A stretch of 64,000 bases of DNA from Thermomicrobium sp. CFH 73360. Its GTDB lineage: Bacteria > Chloroflexota > Chloroflexia > Thermomicrobiales > Thermomicrobiaceae. The stretch spans positions 686,636 to 750,635 of the forward strand of contig NZ_JAMSLS010000001.1 of the NCBI RefSeq assembly GCF_023806465.1, read 5' to 3'. The first letter of the stretch is position 1; each line of letters begins with the position of its first letter. A program made the position numbers and the translations under genes. The notes below the pieces were generated by a model. That model had not been told where the DNA came from and searched no databases. It saw only the letters and a program-made list of their open reading frames with translations. Below are positions 54,516 to 63,887 of the stretch, piece after piece.

Positions 54516-55922
54516 TCAGGCAAAGGCAAGCGGTGGCCGACGGCAATGCCAGTCGGTGCGTGCTTGGTAGGAGCGAGCGAGAGCAAGCAAGGTGCTCTCG
54601 TCACCAGCCCGCCCCACGAACTGTAGCCCGGTTGGCAGGCCGCGCTCACCAAACCCGTTGGGCACGCTGATCGCTGGGAATCCTGCGAGATTACTCGCCG
54701 CGCTCAGGGGAGTACGCCGCGCCGGTCCCGCATAGTCGTCAAAGCGACTTGTCAGCGGACTTGCAACAACTAGCGTGCTCGGAGCTACGATCGCATCGTA
54801 CGGGGCAAGCAGCGACGTGAGTTCCTCCCGCAACTGGCGGCGGATTCGCTGGGCGCGAAGGTAGTCGACCGCGGGAATCGTGAGGCCAGCGATGCCACCG
54901 ACTCGATCCTCAGGTGCTGTCAGGGTGCGCGTTGCGCCGCTCGCCACGAGTTCCTCGAAAGCACTTGCGGCCTCGGCGCTGAGCACAATACGGATGACCT
55001 CGCCGTATGGGCGGTCAGGGAGGACAATTGGTTCGAGCGTTGCAAACTCGCTCAAGAGCACTAGCGCCGCGCGGAAATTCGCCACCACTTCTGGCTGAGC
55101 GAACTCCAGACCCGTTTCGAGGACGCCGATTCGGAAGATTTGCTTCTGCCCGGACACGAGTGCCTCAGACCATGGGTGCGGAATGGTCGCTGGATCGCGG
55201 GGATCAGGACCAGCGACAGCGGCAAGCACAAGCGCACAATCCTCTGCACTCCGTGCAAGCGGGCCAATCTTGTCCAGCGTCCAGCTTAAAGTCATCGCGC
55301 CGAAGCGACTCACCCGACCAGAGGTCGGGCGCAGCCCGGTCACGCCGCAATAGCTGGCAGGAACGATAATTGACCCCCAAGTCTCGGTACCAAGCGCGAA
55401 GGGAACGAAGTCTGCTGCGACCGCTGCTGCTGGACCAGTCGAAGAGCCCCCGCTCCATGCATCGACATTCCAGGGATTGATCCCCGGCCCAGTGAAGGAC
55501 GCATGCGGTTGCTCGTACCCCATCCCTCCGGCCAGTTCGACTGTCGCGAGCTTGGCCACAAGGACCGCACCGGCCTCGCGCAAGCGAGCAATCGCCGTCG
55601 CGTCCTCTGGGAAGTGCTGCTGGCGGAGAGACACAGCCCCCCAGGTCGTCGGGTACCCAGCGGCAGCGAGAAGATCTTTGGCACCATATGGAATTCCATG
55701 GAGCGGGCCACGGTCGATACCCGCCACCAGTTCCGCTTCCGCACGACGGGCCTCGTCCAAGGCGCGCTCCGCAGTCAGCGTGACGACAGCGTTCAGCCAT
55801 TTGCCAATCCGCTCGAGCCGTCGGAGTACAAGCTCAGCGAGTTCGACCGGACTCGTCTCCCGACGGCGAAGCAACACTGCTAACTCGCGGAGAGAACAAT
55901 GAGCAAAATCGTCCTGAGTCAT
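54516..55922 (-). CDS. Amidase, amidase-signature family
   Basis: The 468-residue enzyme has the Ser-cisSer-Lys triad: Lys in GIPYGAKDLL, the cis-Ser in the signature WSGGSSTGPAAAVAA, and the nucleophile in TETWGSIIVPASYCG. It hydrolyses amides; the closest functional styles are GatA and AtzE-type amidases. It overlaps the preceding small gene (ATGA) and is followed closely by an LLM oxidoreductase. No other gatABC genes are near, so a catabolic amidase is more likely than the tRNA amidotransferase. Confidence 0.92.
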   Translation of the reverse strand: MTQDDFAHCSLRELAVLLRRRETSPVELAELVLRRLERIGKWLNAVVTLTAERALDEARRAEAELVAGIDRGPLHGIPYGAKDLLAAAGYPTTWGAVSLRQQHFPEDATAIARLREAGAVLVAKLATVELAGGMGYEQPHASFTGPGINPWNVDAWSGGSSTGPAAAVAADFVPFALGTETWGSIIVPASYCGVTGLRPTSGRVSRFGAMTLSWTLDKIGPLARSAEDCALVLAAVAGPDPRDPATIPHPWSEALVSGQKQIFRIGVLETGLEFAQPEVVANFRAALVLLSEFATLEPIVLPDRPYGEVIRIVLSAEAASAFEELVASGATRTLTAPEDRVGGIAGLTIPAVDYLRAQRIRRQLREELTSLLAPYDAIVAPSTLVVASPLTSRFDDYAGPARRTPLSAASNLAGFPAISVPNGFGERGLPTGLQFVGRAGDESTLLALARSYQARTDWHCRRPPLAFA

Positions 55923-56122
55923 TGCCTTGTTCCCATTTGAACGAGAAAGTCAGGTTCGTCGGCGTTCGTGAGCGGGAACGTACCGAGTTTTCGGCTCGCT
56001 TCTACGAGCTCCCGAATCTGCGCGCGGAGACGCGCCAGCTCGTCTTCGTCGAACCAGCCCGGCAAACGCGCCAGAACAAATGTGAGCCGCTGCTCAACTT
56101 CGACATCGAGTTCGTCCGACAT
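55919..56122 (-). CDS. Small GatC/AtzG-like amidase partner
   Basis: This 67-residue protein has an N-terminal helix pair (DVEVEQRLTFVLARLPGWFDEDELARLR) and a C-terminal PLTNADEPDFLV, the layout of GatC and of the small AtzG-like subunits that wrap their amidases. Its stop overlaps the amidase start (ATGA), so the two are translationally coupled and probably form a complex. The longer frame to 56302 is unlikely. The assignment is from size, pattern and context. Confidence 0.7.
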   Translation of the reverse strand: MSDELDVEVEQRLTFVLARLPGWFDEDELARLRAQIRELVEASRKLGTFPLTNADEPDFLVQMGTRQ

Positions 56123-56356
56123 TGCTCGACTTTGTCCCCAGTGGACTCTACCACGAAAAAGGCGATAGGAGAATTCGACGACGGTTTTCCGATCGCCAAC
56201 CGCATCCGAGACGGCCCGACAGGACACCGCACCCGAGACCAGCTGAAGCGATAGGAAGCGGCATCTCCCCGAGCTGAGGAATAAAAGCTGGTCGCACCAC
56301 AATTCGGACGCTCGGAGTCAGAGGAGTCCAACATAGATCCTGAGATCGGCAAGAAC

Positions 56357-56385
56357 TTGTGTGAGGGGTCACGATGCGATACACT
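56357..56385 (+). promoter_or_regulatory. Promoter of the yybP-ykoY/terC unit
   Basis: TTGTGT (56357-56362), a 17-bp spacer and TACACT (56380-56385). The predicted transcript would begin just at the riboswitch aptamer. Confidence 0.55.
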
Positions 56386-56525
56386 CCTGCCCGCGTGGGG
56401 AGTAGCCTCCCAGCGGGAAGTGCTGGTGCGCCTGGTCGTCAACACAGGGTTAACCCCTCGGCTAGGCGAGGCGGAGAGGCGAGACCACGACGGATGATTG
56501 GATCCGTCTGGCTCGCCTCTCCGCT
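56386..56525 (+). ncRNA. yybP-ykoY (manganese) riboswitch
   Basis: The leader contains the conserved GGGGAGTAGC near 56397-56406, GGTCGTCAACA near 56434-56444, and the 3' GGCGAGACC near 56478-56486, in the order expected for the Mn2+-sensing yybP-ykoY aptamer. The 3' part can alternatively pair perfectly over 13 bp (56471-56483 with 56512-56524), and an inner 7-bp stem (56489-56495 with 56502-56508) lies between them. This gives a clear switch between aptamer and hairpin. No T run follows, so control may be at translation or by another terminator. The gene downstream, terC, is a classic member of this regulon. Confidence 0.85.
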
Positions 56526-56571
56526 CATCTCTGGGGAGGGTCAGAGGGCCTCAAGGAGGTAAGGGGTCACA

Positions 56572-57531
56572 ATGGTCGAGGTGCCGCTTTGGGGCTGGTT
56601 TGCGTTCATTGGACTCATCCTCGCTCTGCTTGCGCTTGACCTCGGGGTCTTCCACCGCAAAGCTCACGTCGTTGAAATGAAGGAGGCAGGCCTCTGGGTC
56701 TCCTTCTGGGTCTCGCTCTCACTGTTATTCGGCGTGTTCCTTTGGTATTTCGAGGGACATGAGGCTGGACTGCAGTATTTCACCGGATACTTGATAGAAC
56801 TTTCCCTTTCCGCCGATAACATGTTTGTGTTCGTTCTCATCTTTACCGCATTTGTAGTTCCTGCACAGTACCAACATCGGGTACTCTATTATGGAATCCT
56901 CGGCGCACTGATCATGCGCGGTGCAATGATTCTTGGTGGTGCTTGGCTCATCGCGCGCTTTCACTGGATCCTCTACTTGTTCGGCGCCTTCCTCGTCTTT
57001 ACTGGTCTACGCATGCTTTTGGAACGTGAAGAACGCCAGGTAGATGTGGAGAACAATATCGCTATTCGTATCGTCTCGCGCTTCGCACCGATCGTCCCAC
57101 GATACTATGAGCAACGGTTCTTTGTCCGCATCGACGGTAAACGCTACGCAACGCCGCTGATTGTTGTCCTCGTCTTAGTGGAACTGACTGACCTGATGTT
57201 CGCCATTGACTCGATTCCAGCCATTTTCGCTGTGACGCGCGATCCATTCATCGTTTTCTCATCGAACGTCTTCGCTATCCTTGGCCTCCGCTCCATGTAC
57301 TTTCTCCTCGCTGGACTCGTCCGGCGCTTGGCCTACTTGCGCTATGGCCTCGCTTTCATCTTGAGCTACATTGGTGTGAAGATGCTCGTTCAGGATTTCT
57401 ACAAGATCCCGACAGCCGTTTCGCTGGGTATCGTGATCGTGACACTGGCAATCAGCATAGTCGTCTCCTTGCTTCTCGCCGAGCGACGGCTGGTTCGCCA
57501 CCATGCCGAAGTGACGCAAGCCAATGAGTAG
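56572..57531 (+). CDS. TerC-family membrane protein (Alx/manganese export type)
   Basis: The 319-residue protein has about nine membrane helices. The two TerC acidic signatures are present: ELSLSADNMFVFVLIF in helix 3 and ELTDLMFAIDSIPAIFAV in helix 6, with conserved Asp and Asn. TerC proteins export Mn2+ and related metals. AAGGAGG at 56553-56559 and the ATG at 56572 are clear. Control by the yybP-ykoY riboswitch agrees with a manganese role. A universal stress protein gene follows 51 bp later on the same strand. Confidence 0.94.
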   Translation: MVEVPLWGWFAFIGLILALLALDLGVFHRKAHVVEMKEAGLWVSFWVSLSLLFGVFLWYFEGHEAGLQYFTGYLIELSLSADNMFVFVLIFTAFVVPAQYQHRVLYYGILGALIMRGAMILGGAWLIARFHWILYLFGAFLVFTGLRMLLEREERQVDVENNIAIRIVSRFAPIVPRYYEQRFFVRIDGKRYATPLIVVLVLVELTDLMFAIDSIPAIFAVTRDPFIVFSSNVFAILGLRSMYFLLAGLVRRLAYLRYGLAFILSYIGVKMLVQDFYKIPTAVSLGIVIVTLAISIVVSLLLAERRLVRHHAEVTQANE

Positions 57532-57582
57532 TGGACCACGCAGTGACAGGCCTACTTGTGAAGCCAGGGGAGGGAGAAAACT

Positions 57583-58491
57583 GTGCCCACACTCATCGTT
57601 CCGCTGGAATATGACCGCACCAAGCCACATCCCCACGGGGTGAGTGAGCGTGTCTTGCCCTGGGCACGCGCCCTGGCGCGGCGCCTTGCAGCTCCAGTCG
57701 TCTTCGTAGCTGTTCTCGACGTTCCAGTTGGGCTTCGTTCGGTGAAAGAGCAAGAACTGCTGCGAACCCTGCTCGAAGACTGGCGCGCAGAGTGCCGTGC
57801 CTACCTGGAAGAAGTCGCTCGCACGTTCCCTCAGGAGGCTCGCACCCGCATCGTCATCGAAGAGGGAGATCCAGCACTCGTCCTCACACGCCTGGCTGAA
57901 GAGACCGTTGATCCGCTTGTTGTCATGGCAGCGCATGCCCGTGCCGGATGGCGCCGTGTGGTACTCGGTTCAGTCACCGCACAGGTCATCGCGAGCGGGG
58001 TCACTCCTGTCTTTGTTGTTCCTGCACACGTGCCGCCACCAGACGAGACGAAGCTTGTTCTCGACCGGGCACTCGTCCCACTCGACGGTTCGCGACTAGC
58101 GGAAGGAGCACTGGATCTTCTGCCGCTCCTCGGGCTCAAGAGCTGGGAAGTTGTGCTCCTCCATGTCCGCGAAGGGCGTCCCCGCCGTATCGAAGCGGAC
58201 ATCGCTGGCGATGATCCATCCACCTATCTTCGTCAACTTGCCGAACGCCTCGGTGCGCGGGGTTATCGTGTTGAGTGGCTGGTCGCCGATGGACGGCCTG
58301 CCCAGGTGATCGTCGAGGTCGCGCGCGAGCGGGCAGCAGATCTCATCGTCATGGTCACTCACGGGTGGAGCGGGCTGCGTGACGTGGTGATGGGCTCAAC
58401 CGCCGAACAGGTGCTCGCCCAGGCACCCGTGCCAGTCCTGGTACGGCGGCCAGCACCACTTACTCCTGGAGATGGTACGGAACGGTCGTGA
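57583..58491 (+). CDS. Tandem universal stress protein
   Basis: The 302-residue protein has two USP domains (about 1-145 and 160-295). Each ends with the ATP-binding type motif G-S-(x)n-V: GSVTAQVIASGVTPVFVV and GSTAEQVLAQAPVPVLV. The second also has the GWSG segment. The GTG at 57583 follows GGGAGGG. It lies in the terC transcript and overlaps the convergent kimA-like gene by 32 bp. A stress-linked or nucleotide-sensing role is likely; the ligand is not readable. Confidence 0.9.
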   Translation: MPTLIVPLEYDRTKPHPHGVSERVLPWARALARRLAAPVVFVAVLDVPVGLRSVKEQELLRTLLEDWRAECRAYLEEVARTFPQEARTRIVIEEGDPALVLTRLAEETVDPLVVMAAHARAGWRRVVLGSVTAQVIASGVTPVFVVPAHVPPPDETKLVLDRALVPLDGSRLAEGALDLLPLLGLKSWEVVLLHVREGRPRRIEADIAGDDPSTYLRQLAERLGARGYRVEWLVADGRPAQVIVEVARERAADLIVMVTHGWSGLRDVVMGSTAEQVLAQAPVPVLVRRPAPLTPGDGTERS

Positions 58492-60478
58492 TGACAATGT
58501 CTGGAATATCGGCAAGAGCGCGTCGTAATCGCCAGGCGGTTTGGGTGTGCAGCAGACGCTCCCACCAGTGCGCCGTCACAAACTCTGGGATGACGACCGT
58601 AATGAGTGGGGCACCCTTCTCACGGTGAAGCTTCTCGATGACGGCAACCAAAGGGCCAAGGAGTTCGCGATACGGGGAATCCACAATCACAAGAGGAATC
58701 GTGAGGCCAGTCTCACGCCAGCGCTCTTGAAGTAGTTCACCCGATTCCGGCTCAGTGGCAACATGCACGGCTGTTACGTCGTCAGCCACAGCTCGCGCAT
58801 AGTTCAGGGCGAGCAGTGACGCGCGGTTGAGCGAGAACACCGGCACAATTGCGACGATGCGTCGTGGCACTATTCGGAGCCGCCGCCGAGCTTCCTCTGG
58901 GCTCACCCGAAGCTGCTCGGCAACTGACACATAATGCCGGTGGGTTCCCACCATCATGGCAATCAGCAGTGGCATCACAACCACAACTATCCAAGCCCCG
59001 TGGATGAACTTCGTCACGAGGATCACGGCGGTCACGATCCCAGTCGTAATGGCTCCCAACCCATTCATCAGCAAGCTGTGCCACTGCAGTCGCCGCAAGT
59101 CGCCACGTGCTTTGCGCCACCAGTGCACCACCATTCCACTCTGGGAGAGCGTGAACGCAGTAAAGACCCCGACCGCATAGAGAGGAATCAGTGCCGAGAC
59201 GTCGGCACGCCGTAGAATGACCAGGAGACAGGACACGAGGCCTAACGTTACGATCCCTGTCGAGAAGGCCAATCGCTCACCCTGAAAGCGGAACTGTCGT
59301 GGTAGGTAACGGTCACGCGCGAGGAAATACGCGAGACGTGGGAAATCTGCGAACGCCGTATTGGCTGCGAGGAAGAGGATCAATGCGGTCGCAGCCTGGA
59401 TCACGTAGTAGAACGGAGAATCATCCACCAAGGTCCGTGCCAACTGCGAGACAATTGTCTCCCGGTCACTCGGCATCAGATGAGAGTGATAGCTCAAGAG
59501 TGTCACGCCGCTGAAGAGCCCAACAAGCAAAAGCCCCATTGCCAGGAGCGTCGTTCGTGCATTCTCCGGTTGCGGATCTTTGAACGCTGGCAGCCCGTTC
59601 GAGATCGCCTCAATCCCGGTGAGCGTCGTACTTCCGGCCGCGAAAGCGCGGAGCACGAGAAAGAGCGTCAACGGGCTGCTTGGCGGAGGTGGCTCGTAAC
59701 GAACCGGATGTGCTTCCGGCCCGATACCGGCGAGCGACGCAACCCCGAGCACAATGAGGAGGCCGAGACACACAATGTAGGCATAGGTCGGGACGGTGAA
59801 AATAGTCGCACTCTCCCGAATGCCACGCAGATTGGCAATGGTGAGGAAAAGGATCGCCGCAACTGCCAGTTCAACGCGAACCGGAAAAAGGCTGGGCAGC
59901 GCGGAAGTTATCGCCGCAACTCCTGCAGAAATGCTAACGGCGACAGTCAGGATGTAATCGCTCAGCAGCGCAGCAGCCGCAACCAGTCCCGCACCGACCC
60001 CAAGATTTTCGCGCGAGACGATATACGTCCCACCACCGTGCGGATAGGCCCGGATCGTCTGACGGTAAGAGAACACGACGATCATGATCAGGAGGACAAT
60101 CGCCAACCAGATCGGCAATGTGTAGGCGTAGGCGGCACTACCCGCAAGAATCAGAATCCGCAGAATCTCCTCGGGACCGTACGCCGTCGAGGAGAGTGCA
60201 TCCGACGAGAAGACCGCGAGCGCCTTGACCTTTCCGATTCGCTGGTGCGGTGCTTCTGCGGTATGTAAGGGCCGCCCAATAATGGCCCGGCGAAGGCGGA
60301 ACCATGCCTTACCGAAAATACTGACCGGCTCAGCTGGTTCCGCGACGAACCGGCCAGGAGCGATCTCCCGAATGGGAAGATCACCTGAAGCGACATGACG
60401 AATGTACCGGTCTCCCGGGTGCGTGCCCGGGATCTTCGTCCCGTTGCGAATCGGCGAGCTCGGTTCGCCGCTTTCCAT
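58460..60478 (-). CDS. kimA: KimA-like potassium transporter of the APC superfamily
   Basis: The 672-residue protein follows B. subtilis KimA closely as I recall that sequence: KVKALAVFSSDALSSTAYG, SYRQTIRAYPHGGGTYIV, DYILTVAVSISAG, ISNGLPAFKDPQPENA, YYVIQAATALILFLAANTAF, and a C-terminal cytoplasmic USP-like domain ending in VTTVPYH. KimA takes up K+ with protons and is inhibited by c-di-AMP at the C-terminal domain. An N-terminal extension of ~70 residues (MESGEPSSPIRNG...) is unusual. The ATG at 60478 is ~50 bp downstream of a TATACT box; the longer frame to 60676 is unlikely. Confidence 0.9.
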   Translation of the reverse strand: MESGEPSSPIRNGTKIPGTHPGDRYIRHVASGDLPIREIAPGRFVAEPAEPVSIFGKAWFRLRRAIIGRPLHTAEAPHQRIGKVKALAVFSSDALSSTAYGPEEILRILILAGSAAYAYTLPIWLAIVLLIMIVVFSYRQTIRAYPHGGGTYIVSRENLGVGAGLVAAAALLSDYILTVAVSISAGVAAITSALPSLFPVRVELAVAAILFLTIANLRGIRESATIFTVPTYAYIVCLGLLIVLGVASLAGIGPEAHPVRYEPPPPSSPLTLFLVLRAFAAGSTTLTGIEAISNGLPAFKDPQPENARTTLLAMGLLLVGLFSGVTLLSYHSHLMPSDRETIVSQLARTLVDDSPFYYVIQAATALILFLAANTAFADFPRLAYFLARDRYLPRQFRFQGERLAFSTGIVTLGLVSCLLVILRRADVSALIPLYAVGVFTAFTLSQSGMVVHWWRKARGDLRRLQWHSLLMNGLGAITTGIVTAVILVTKFIHGAWIVVVVMPLLIAMMVGTHRHYVSVAEQLRVSPEEARRRLRIVPRRIVAIVPVFSLNRASLLALNYARAVADDVTAVHVATEPESGELLQERWRETGLTIPLVIVDSPYRELLGPLVAVIEKLHREKGAPLITVVIPEFVTAHWWERLLHTQTAWRLRRALADIPDIVITTVPYHLQE

Positions 60479-60515
60479 CTCCCACCTGCCGGAGCGAGGG
60501 CAACCGCCCTGCTCC

Positions 60516-60544
60516 GTGCCGGTGCAGGAGTATACGCCCGGCAC
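60516..60544 (-). promoter_or_regulatory. Promoter -10 box inside an inverted repeat, kimA-like gene
   Basis: On the minus strand TATACT (60534-60529) is the -10 box; no good -35 at 17 bp is seen. A perfect 7-bp inverted repeat (GTGCCGG 60516-60522 / CCGGCAC 60538-60544) flanks it symmetrically, a likely repressor or activator site. Confidence 0.5.
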
Positions 60545-61360
60545 AGGTCCCAAGGGAGGGGAATGACCGGATGAGCACACCCCGGCCCGCTCCTGCCGGT
60601 GGAGTCTTGCGACCAGACTGTCACCCTCTCCTCGCCCACGGTCACGCGCGCCAAAGCTCCTGCAGGAACACCCCACGCACCTGCGTCAGCTGACTCAGCT
60701 CCTGGAACTCGACAGGGATCTCCCGGTGTTGCGCACACCACCGTGCATGATTTTCATGACACTCATCGTGCTCGCAGCGCTGCACAACCCGTCAAGACAT
60801 GCGAACCGGACAATAGCTTCCCCTCCGCCCGCCATCTCAGTATCAGGGACACCCCGAACTCGCCTCTGACCAAACTGCTGACGTCACGCGACCGTCAGCA
60901 CGTCCAGCAGCCCACAGGAGGTACCTGGTGGATACCAGAGGCTGTTGGTCACATCCGGCAATCAAACTGCAAGTGCTGGTAGGAGCGAATTCTGCCCATA
61001 CGGAGAAGTACCCTCCGACGAGTACGACTGACGAGCTTCTTTTTCGCAGATTTGGATCCATAGCTATAGAAGTCCGTTGACAGAGCCTCCTTGCATCGTG
61101 CTCTCGTTCGAGCTGGTGTGCCGCAACACCACGGATGCCTCCTCTATCATCTGCCCGACCCCGGAGCAATGCTCTACCAGCTGGGAGGGTGAAATTTCTG
61201 CTCCTTTCCTCGTCACAAGGGGGATTCCTTAGCGCGTTACCACGAACACACGCCACAGACAAACGTGGCAATACGTTCACGGCTCCGATGGGACAGATAC
61301 GGACTCGGCCGAGTGGTACCCTTATGCCGAGTTAAACGGGACGGCGCACGAGGTGGCGCA
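60545..61360. other. Intergenic region between kimA-like and ctaG-like genes
   Basis: About 800 bp between divergent genes. A TTGACA at 61077 has no matching -10. No coding frame or RNA is recognised. Confidence 0.45.
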
Positions 61361-62221
61361 ATGCTCATACCAGTACTCCATAGCTGTCCAACCTGCCCAA
61401 GTGTGTTGGGTATTACCCTCTATCCACCAGCACTCGCCCTCGTCATTTTGCCCACCCTTCTCTATAGCCTCGCCCTTTGGCGGTTGCGCCAGATCGGTCG
61501 GTCAGTTCCATCGAGCTGGCCGGCAGCGTTCTATGTCGGTATGTTCACGGCGCTCATTGCCCTGGCCGGTCCACTCGATACCTGGAACGATGAACTCCTC
61601 ACGATGCACATGGCCCAGCACCTCGTTCTCATCCAGATCACAGCCCCCTTACTGCTCCTGGGGCGCCCGGTGCAGGTCATCCTCCGCGCGTTGCCACCAC
61701 ACCGTGCAGGCACCGTGACACGTCTTTTGCTCCGACCGGTCTGGTCACGCCGCATCTTGAGCATCTTGACAGCCCCACTTGTCGCAACAGCCCTGGCAAG
61801 CATCGCGCTCGTCGTCTGGCACTTCCCGGTGCTCTACGAACAGGCTGTCCTCCGTCAGCCAATACATGACCTCCAGCACTTGAGTTTCTTCGGTACTGCA
61901 CTCTTGTTCTGGTGGCCAATTATTGATCCGGTTCCGCGACACCATCGGATGAACGGACTCTGGGCCAGTTTGATGGTTTTCATCACGGCGGTCGTCAGCA
62001 CGGTGCTCGGTGCCATCATCACTCTTGCTGACGATGTGATCTACTCCCCGTATCGCTACGCAGCAATGCCTTGGGGCTTCACGCCAATGGTCGACCAGCA
62101 GGTCGCTGGCCTTCTCATGTGGATCGGCGGCGGCACACTGTACATCGTGATCATTCTTATCCTCCTTGCTCGCTGGCTCCTCCACGAGGAAGGCCGCCGT
62201 ATGGCCAGTGAGCCCGTGTGA
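61361..62221 (+). CDS. caa3-type cytochrome oxidase assembly protein CtaG-like
   Basis: The ~286-residue protein has seven or eight membrane helices. Family features include HMAQHLVLIQITAPLLLLG, WHFPVLYEQAVLRQPIHDLQHLSFF, GALLFWWPI-like FGTALLFWWPIIDP, and SPYRYAAMPWGFTPMVDQQVAGLLMW, which fit the caa3_CtaG family. It probably helps copper insertion or assembly of cytochrome oxidase. The ATG at 61361 follows GAGGTGG. No oxidase genes adjoin it in this window. Confidence 0.9.
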   Translation: MLIPVLHSCPTCPSVLGITLYPPALALVILPTLLYSLALWRLRQIGRSVPSSWPAAFYVGMFTALIALAGPLDTWNDELLTMHMAQHLVLIQITAPLLLLGRPVQVILRALPPHRAGTVTRLLLRPVWSRRILSILTAPLVATALASIALVVWHFPVLYEQAVLRQPIHDLQHLSFFGTALLFWWPIIDPVPRHHRMNGLWASLMVFITAVVSTVLGAIITLADDVIYSPYRYAAMPWGFTPMVDQQVAGLLMWIGGGTLYIVIILILLARWLLHEEGRRMASEPV

Positions 62222-62321
62222 GAAGTGCAGTCGCACCGTATACCACCAGCTGTTCGAGACCACGCAGCCACTGTTCCCCACGGAGAGGAACCGTCTTCGA
62301 GCGAGTTCCCACAACTTGGCA

Positions 62322-63740
62322 TCAGGGAGAACCACAGCAGGATCCGGGTCGGGACACGCGGGAACTCGTCGAAGGAGCTCCTTCTCTCCTGCTGTGTTCC
62401 AGCGCAAGAGGGAGAGCATCCGCGTTACGCACCGGTTCCAATCCAGGCGACATCGTTCCGGTGTGTTGATTCGCTTCTCCAGACTCGCAGCATGCCGCGA
62501 CATCTGCACCGTTGCAGACGCCGGTCGCCGGGAGTTCAAGTTGGACGCGATGCGCAGCCTCCCAATCGCCAGCCAGCGCTGCGACCACCGAACGGACCTG
62601 CTCGTAACCCGTCCGAAGCAAAAACGTTGGCGCGCGCCCATAGCTTTTCAGGCCTACAAGAAAGAAACCCGGTTCTTGAGGGTGCGCAAGCTCCCGGACT
62701 CCGTGTGGAGGGACAGTCCCACAACTATGAACGTTCGGATCGATCAGGGGCGCGAGGGCTACCGGCGCCTCAACGGCCGGATCGAGCGCCAGCCGAAGCT
62801 CACGGAGCGGCGTGAGGTCCGGCCGATACCCGGTTGCACAGACAATCCGATCAACTGGGGGTAGGACCCGCTCGCCGCTATGGATCACGATACCCTGCGA
62901 GCTCCGTTCGACTCGATCCACAAGAACTCCGGTGTGCAGGGTCACAAGGCCTTGACCCACAGCCTCCGCGACACGGAGACCAAGCCGGCCACGCTCGGGA
63001 AGTTCATCGCTCGGACTGCCGAGTCGCCCCGTGAGCGAGCGACGCCGAATCGCCCAATGGATCCGGGTATCAGGCTCCTGCGCTGCCAACTCGACGAGGT
63101 CAAGAAGGACACCAAAAGCGGAATGCCCAGCCCCAACCACGAGCGTCCGCCTTCCGGCGTATGCTGCCCGGTCGCGGCCGAGCACATCTGGCATGCTGTA
63201 GGCAATACAATCGGCCAGAACCGCTTCGCCGAGTGCAGGAAGACCACACGCACCCAGCGGATTCGGAACAGCGCCAGAGGCATCAATCACTGCGCGGGCG
63301 AGGATTTCCTCCTCACCGTTCGGTGTCGCCACGCGGACCACGAATGGACGCCCGCCCCGATCATACCCCGCCAGCTTCTCGCGGCCGAGTCGGGCGACAG
63401 CGATGACACGATGCCCCACACGGAGGAAGGGATGGATTGCTGGGTGGACAGCGAGTGGTTCGAGCCAGCGTGCGACGAGCTCGCCGCCGGTCGGGTAAGC
63501 CTCCGAGGCAGGGGTATGCCAGCCGTTGGCAGCGAGCAGTTGTGCCGCAAGCGGATCCAGGTTGAAGCGCCAGGGAGAAAACATCCGGACATGCGCCCAG
63601 CGCCAGATCGCCGTCCCGACGGTGGGACCAGCCTCCAGTACCAAGAACGGCAGGCCCCGCTGGGACAAATGGGCAGCCGCGACAAGCCCGATCGGCCCGG
63701 CACCGATCACAACGACAGGAAGATCCCGCACTGACGACAT
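62322..63740 (-). CDS. FAD-dependent flavoprotein monooxygenase-like enzyme, Cys-rich C-terminus
   Basis: The ~472-residue protein has an N-terminal FAD fold (VVVIGAGPIGLVAAAHL), a second NAD(P)-binding site near residue 200 (LVVGAGHSAFGVLLDL), and ATGYRPD, the class B flavoprotein monooxygenase-like pattern. The tail has GVCNGADVAACCESG and ends GSCCGSP. Cys pairs of this kind are common in ars-linked flavoproteins, and the partial regulator upstream is ArsR-like. An arsenic- or metal-related oxidation is a reasonable guess, not shown. The ATG at 63740 has GGAGCA upstream. Confidence 0.8.
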   Translation of the reverse strand: MSSVRDLPVVVIGAGPIGLVAAAHLSQRGLPFLVLEAGPTVGTAIWRWAHVRMFSPWRFNLDPLAAQLLAANGWHTPASEAYPTGGELVARWLEPLAVHPAIHPFLRVGHRVIAVARLGREKLAGYDRGGRPFVVRVATPNGEEEILARAVIDASGAVPNPLGACGLPALGEAVLADCIAYSMPDVLGRDRAAYAGRRTLVVGAGHSAFGVLLDLVELAAQEPDTRIHWAIRRRSLTGRLGSPSDELPERGRLGLRVAEAVGQGLVTLHTGVLVDRVERSSQGIVIHSGERVLPPVDRIVCATGYRPDLTPLRELRLALDPAVEAPVALAPLIDPNVHSCGTVPPHGVRELAHPQEPGFFLVGLKSYGRAPTFLLRTGYEQVRSVVAALAGDWEAAHRVQLELPATGVCNGADVAACCESGEANQHTGTMSPGLEPVRNADALPLALEHSRREGAPSTSSRVSRPGSCCGSP

Positions 63741-63828
63741 TCCTGTGCTCCTGTCATGTTTCTTCCGCGTACCATCCACTCAGCGCCGCTCCGCTCAACG
63801 AACCACACTCCAATGCAGACCGCCCTAT

Positions 63829-63844
63829 ATCGATGACTATCGAT
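63829..63844. promoter_or_regulatory. Candidate operator between ArsR-like gene and flavoprotein
   Basis: Two ATCGAT palindromes (63829-63834 and 63839-63844) four bases apart lie between the regulator stop and the flavoprotein start. A regulator binding site is possible. Confidence 0.3.
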
Positions 63845-63887
63845 TCAGGCGCGACACCATATCTCCCTCATGCACCCGGCTCCACGC

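Noticed and set aside
58960-60268. Long plus-strand frames over the kimA-like gene
   Set aside because: Antisense shadows of the transmembrane transporter.
60400-60680. c-di-AMP (ydaO) riboswitch before the kimA-like gene
   Set aside because: Conserved aptamer segments were not found and the leader from the TATACT box is too short.
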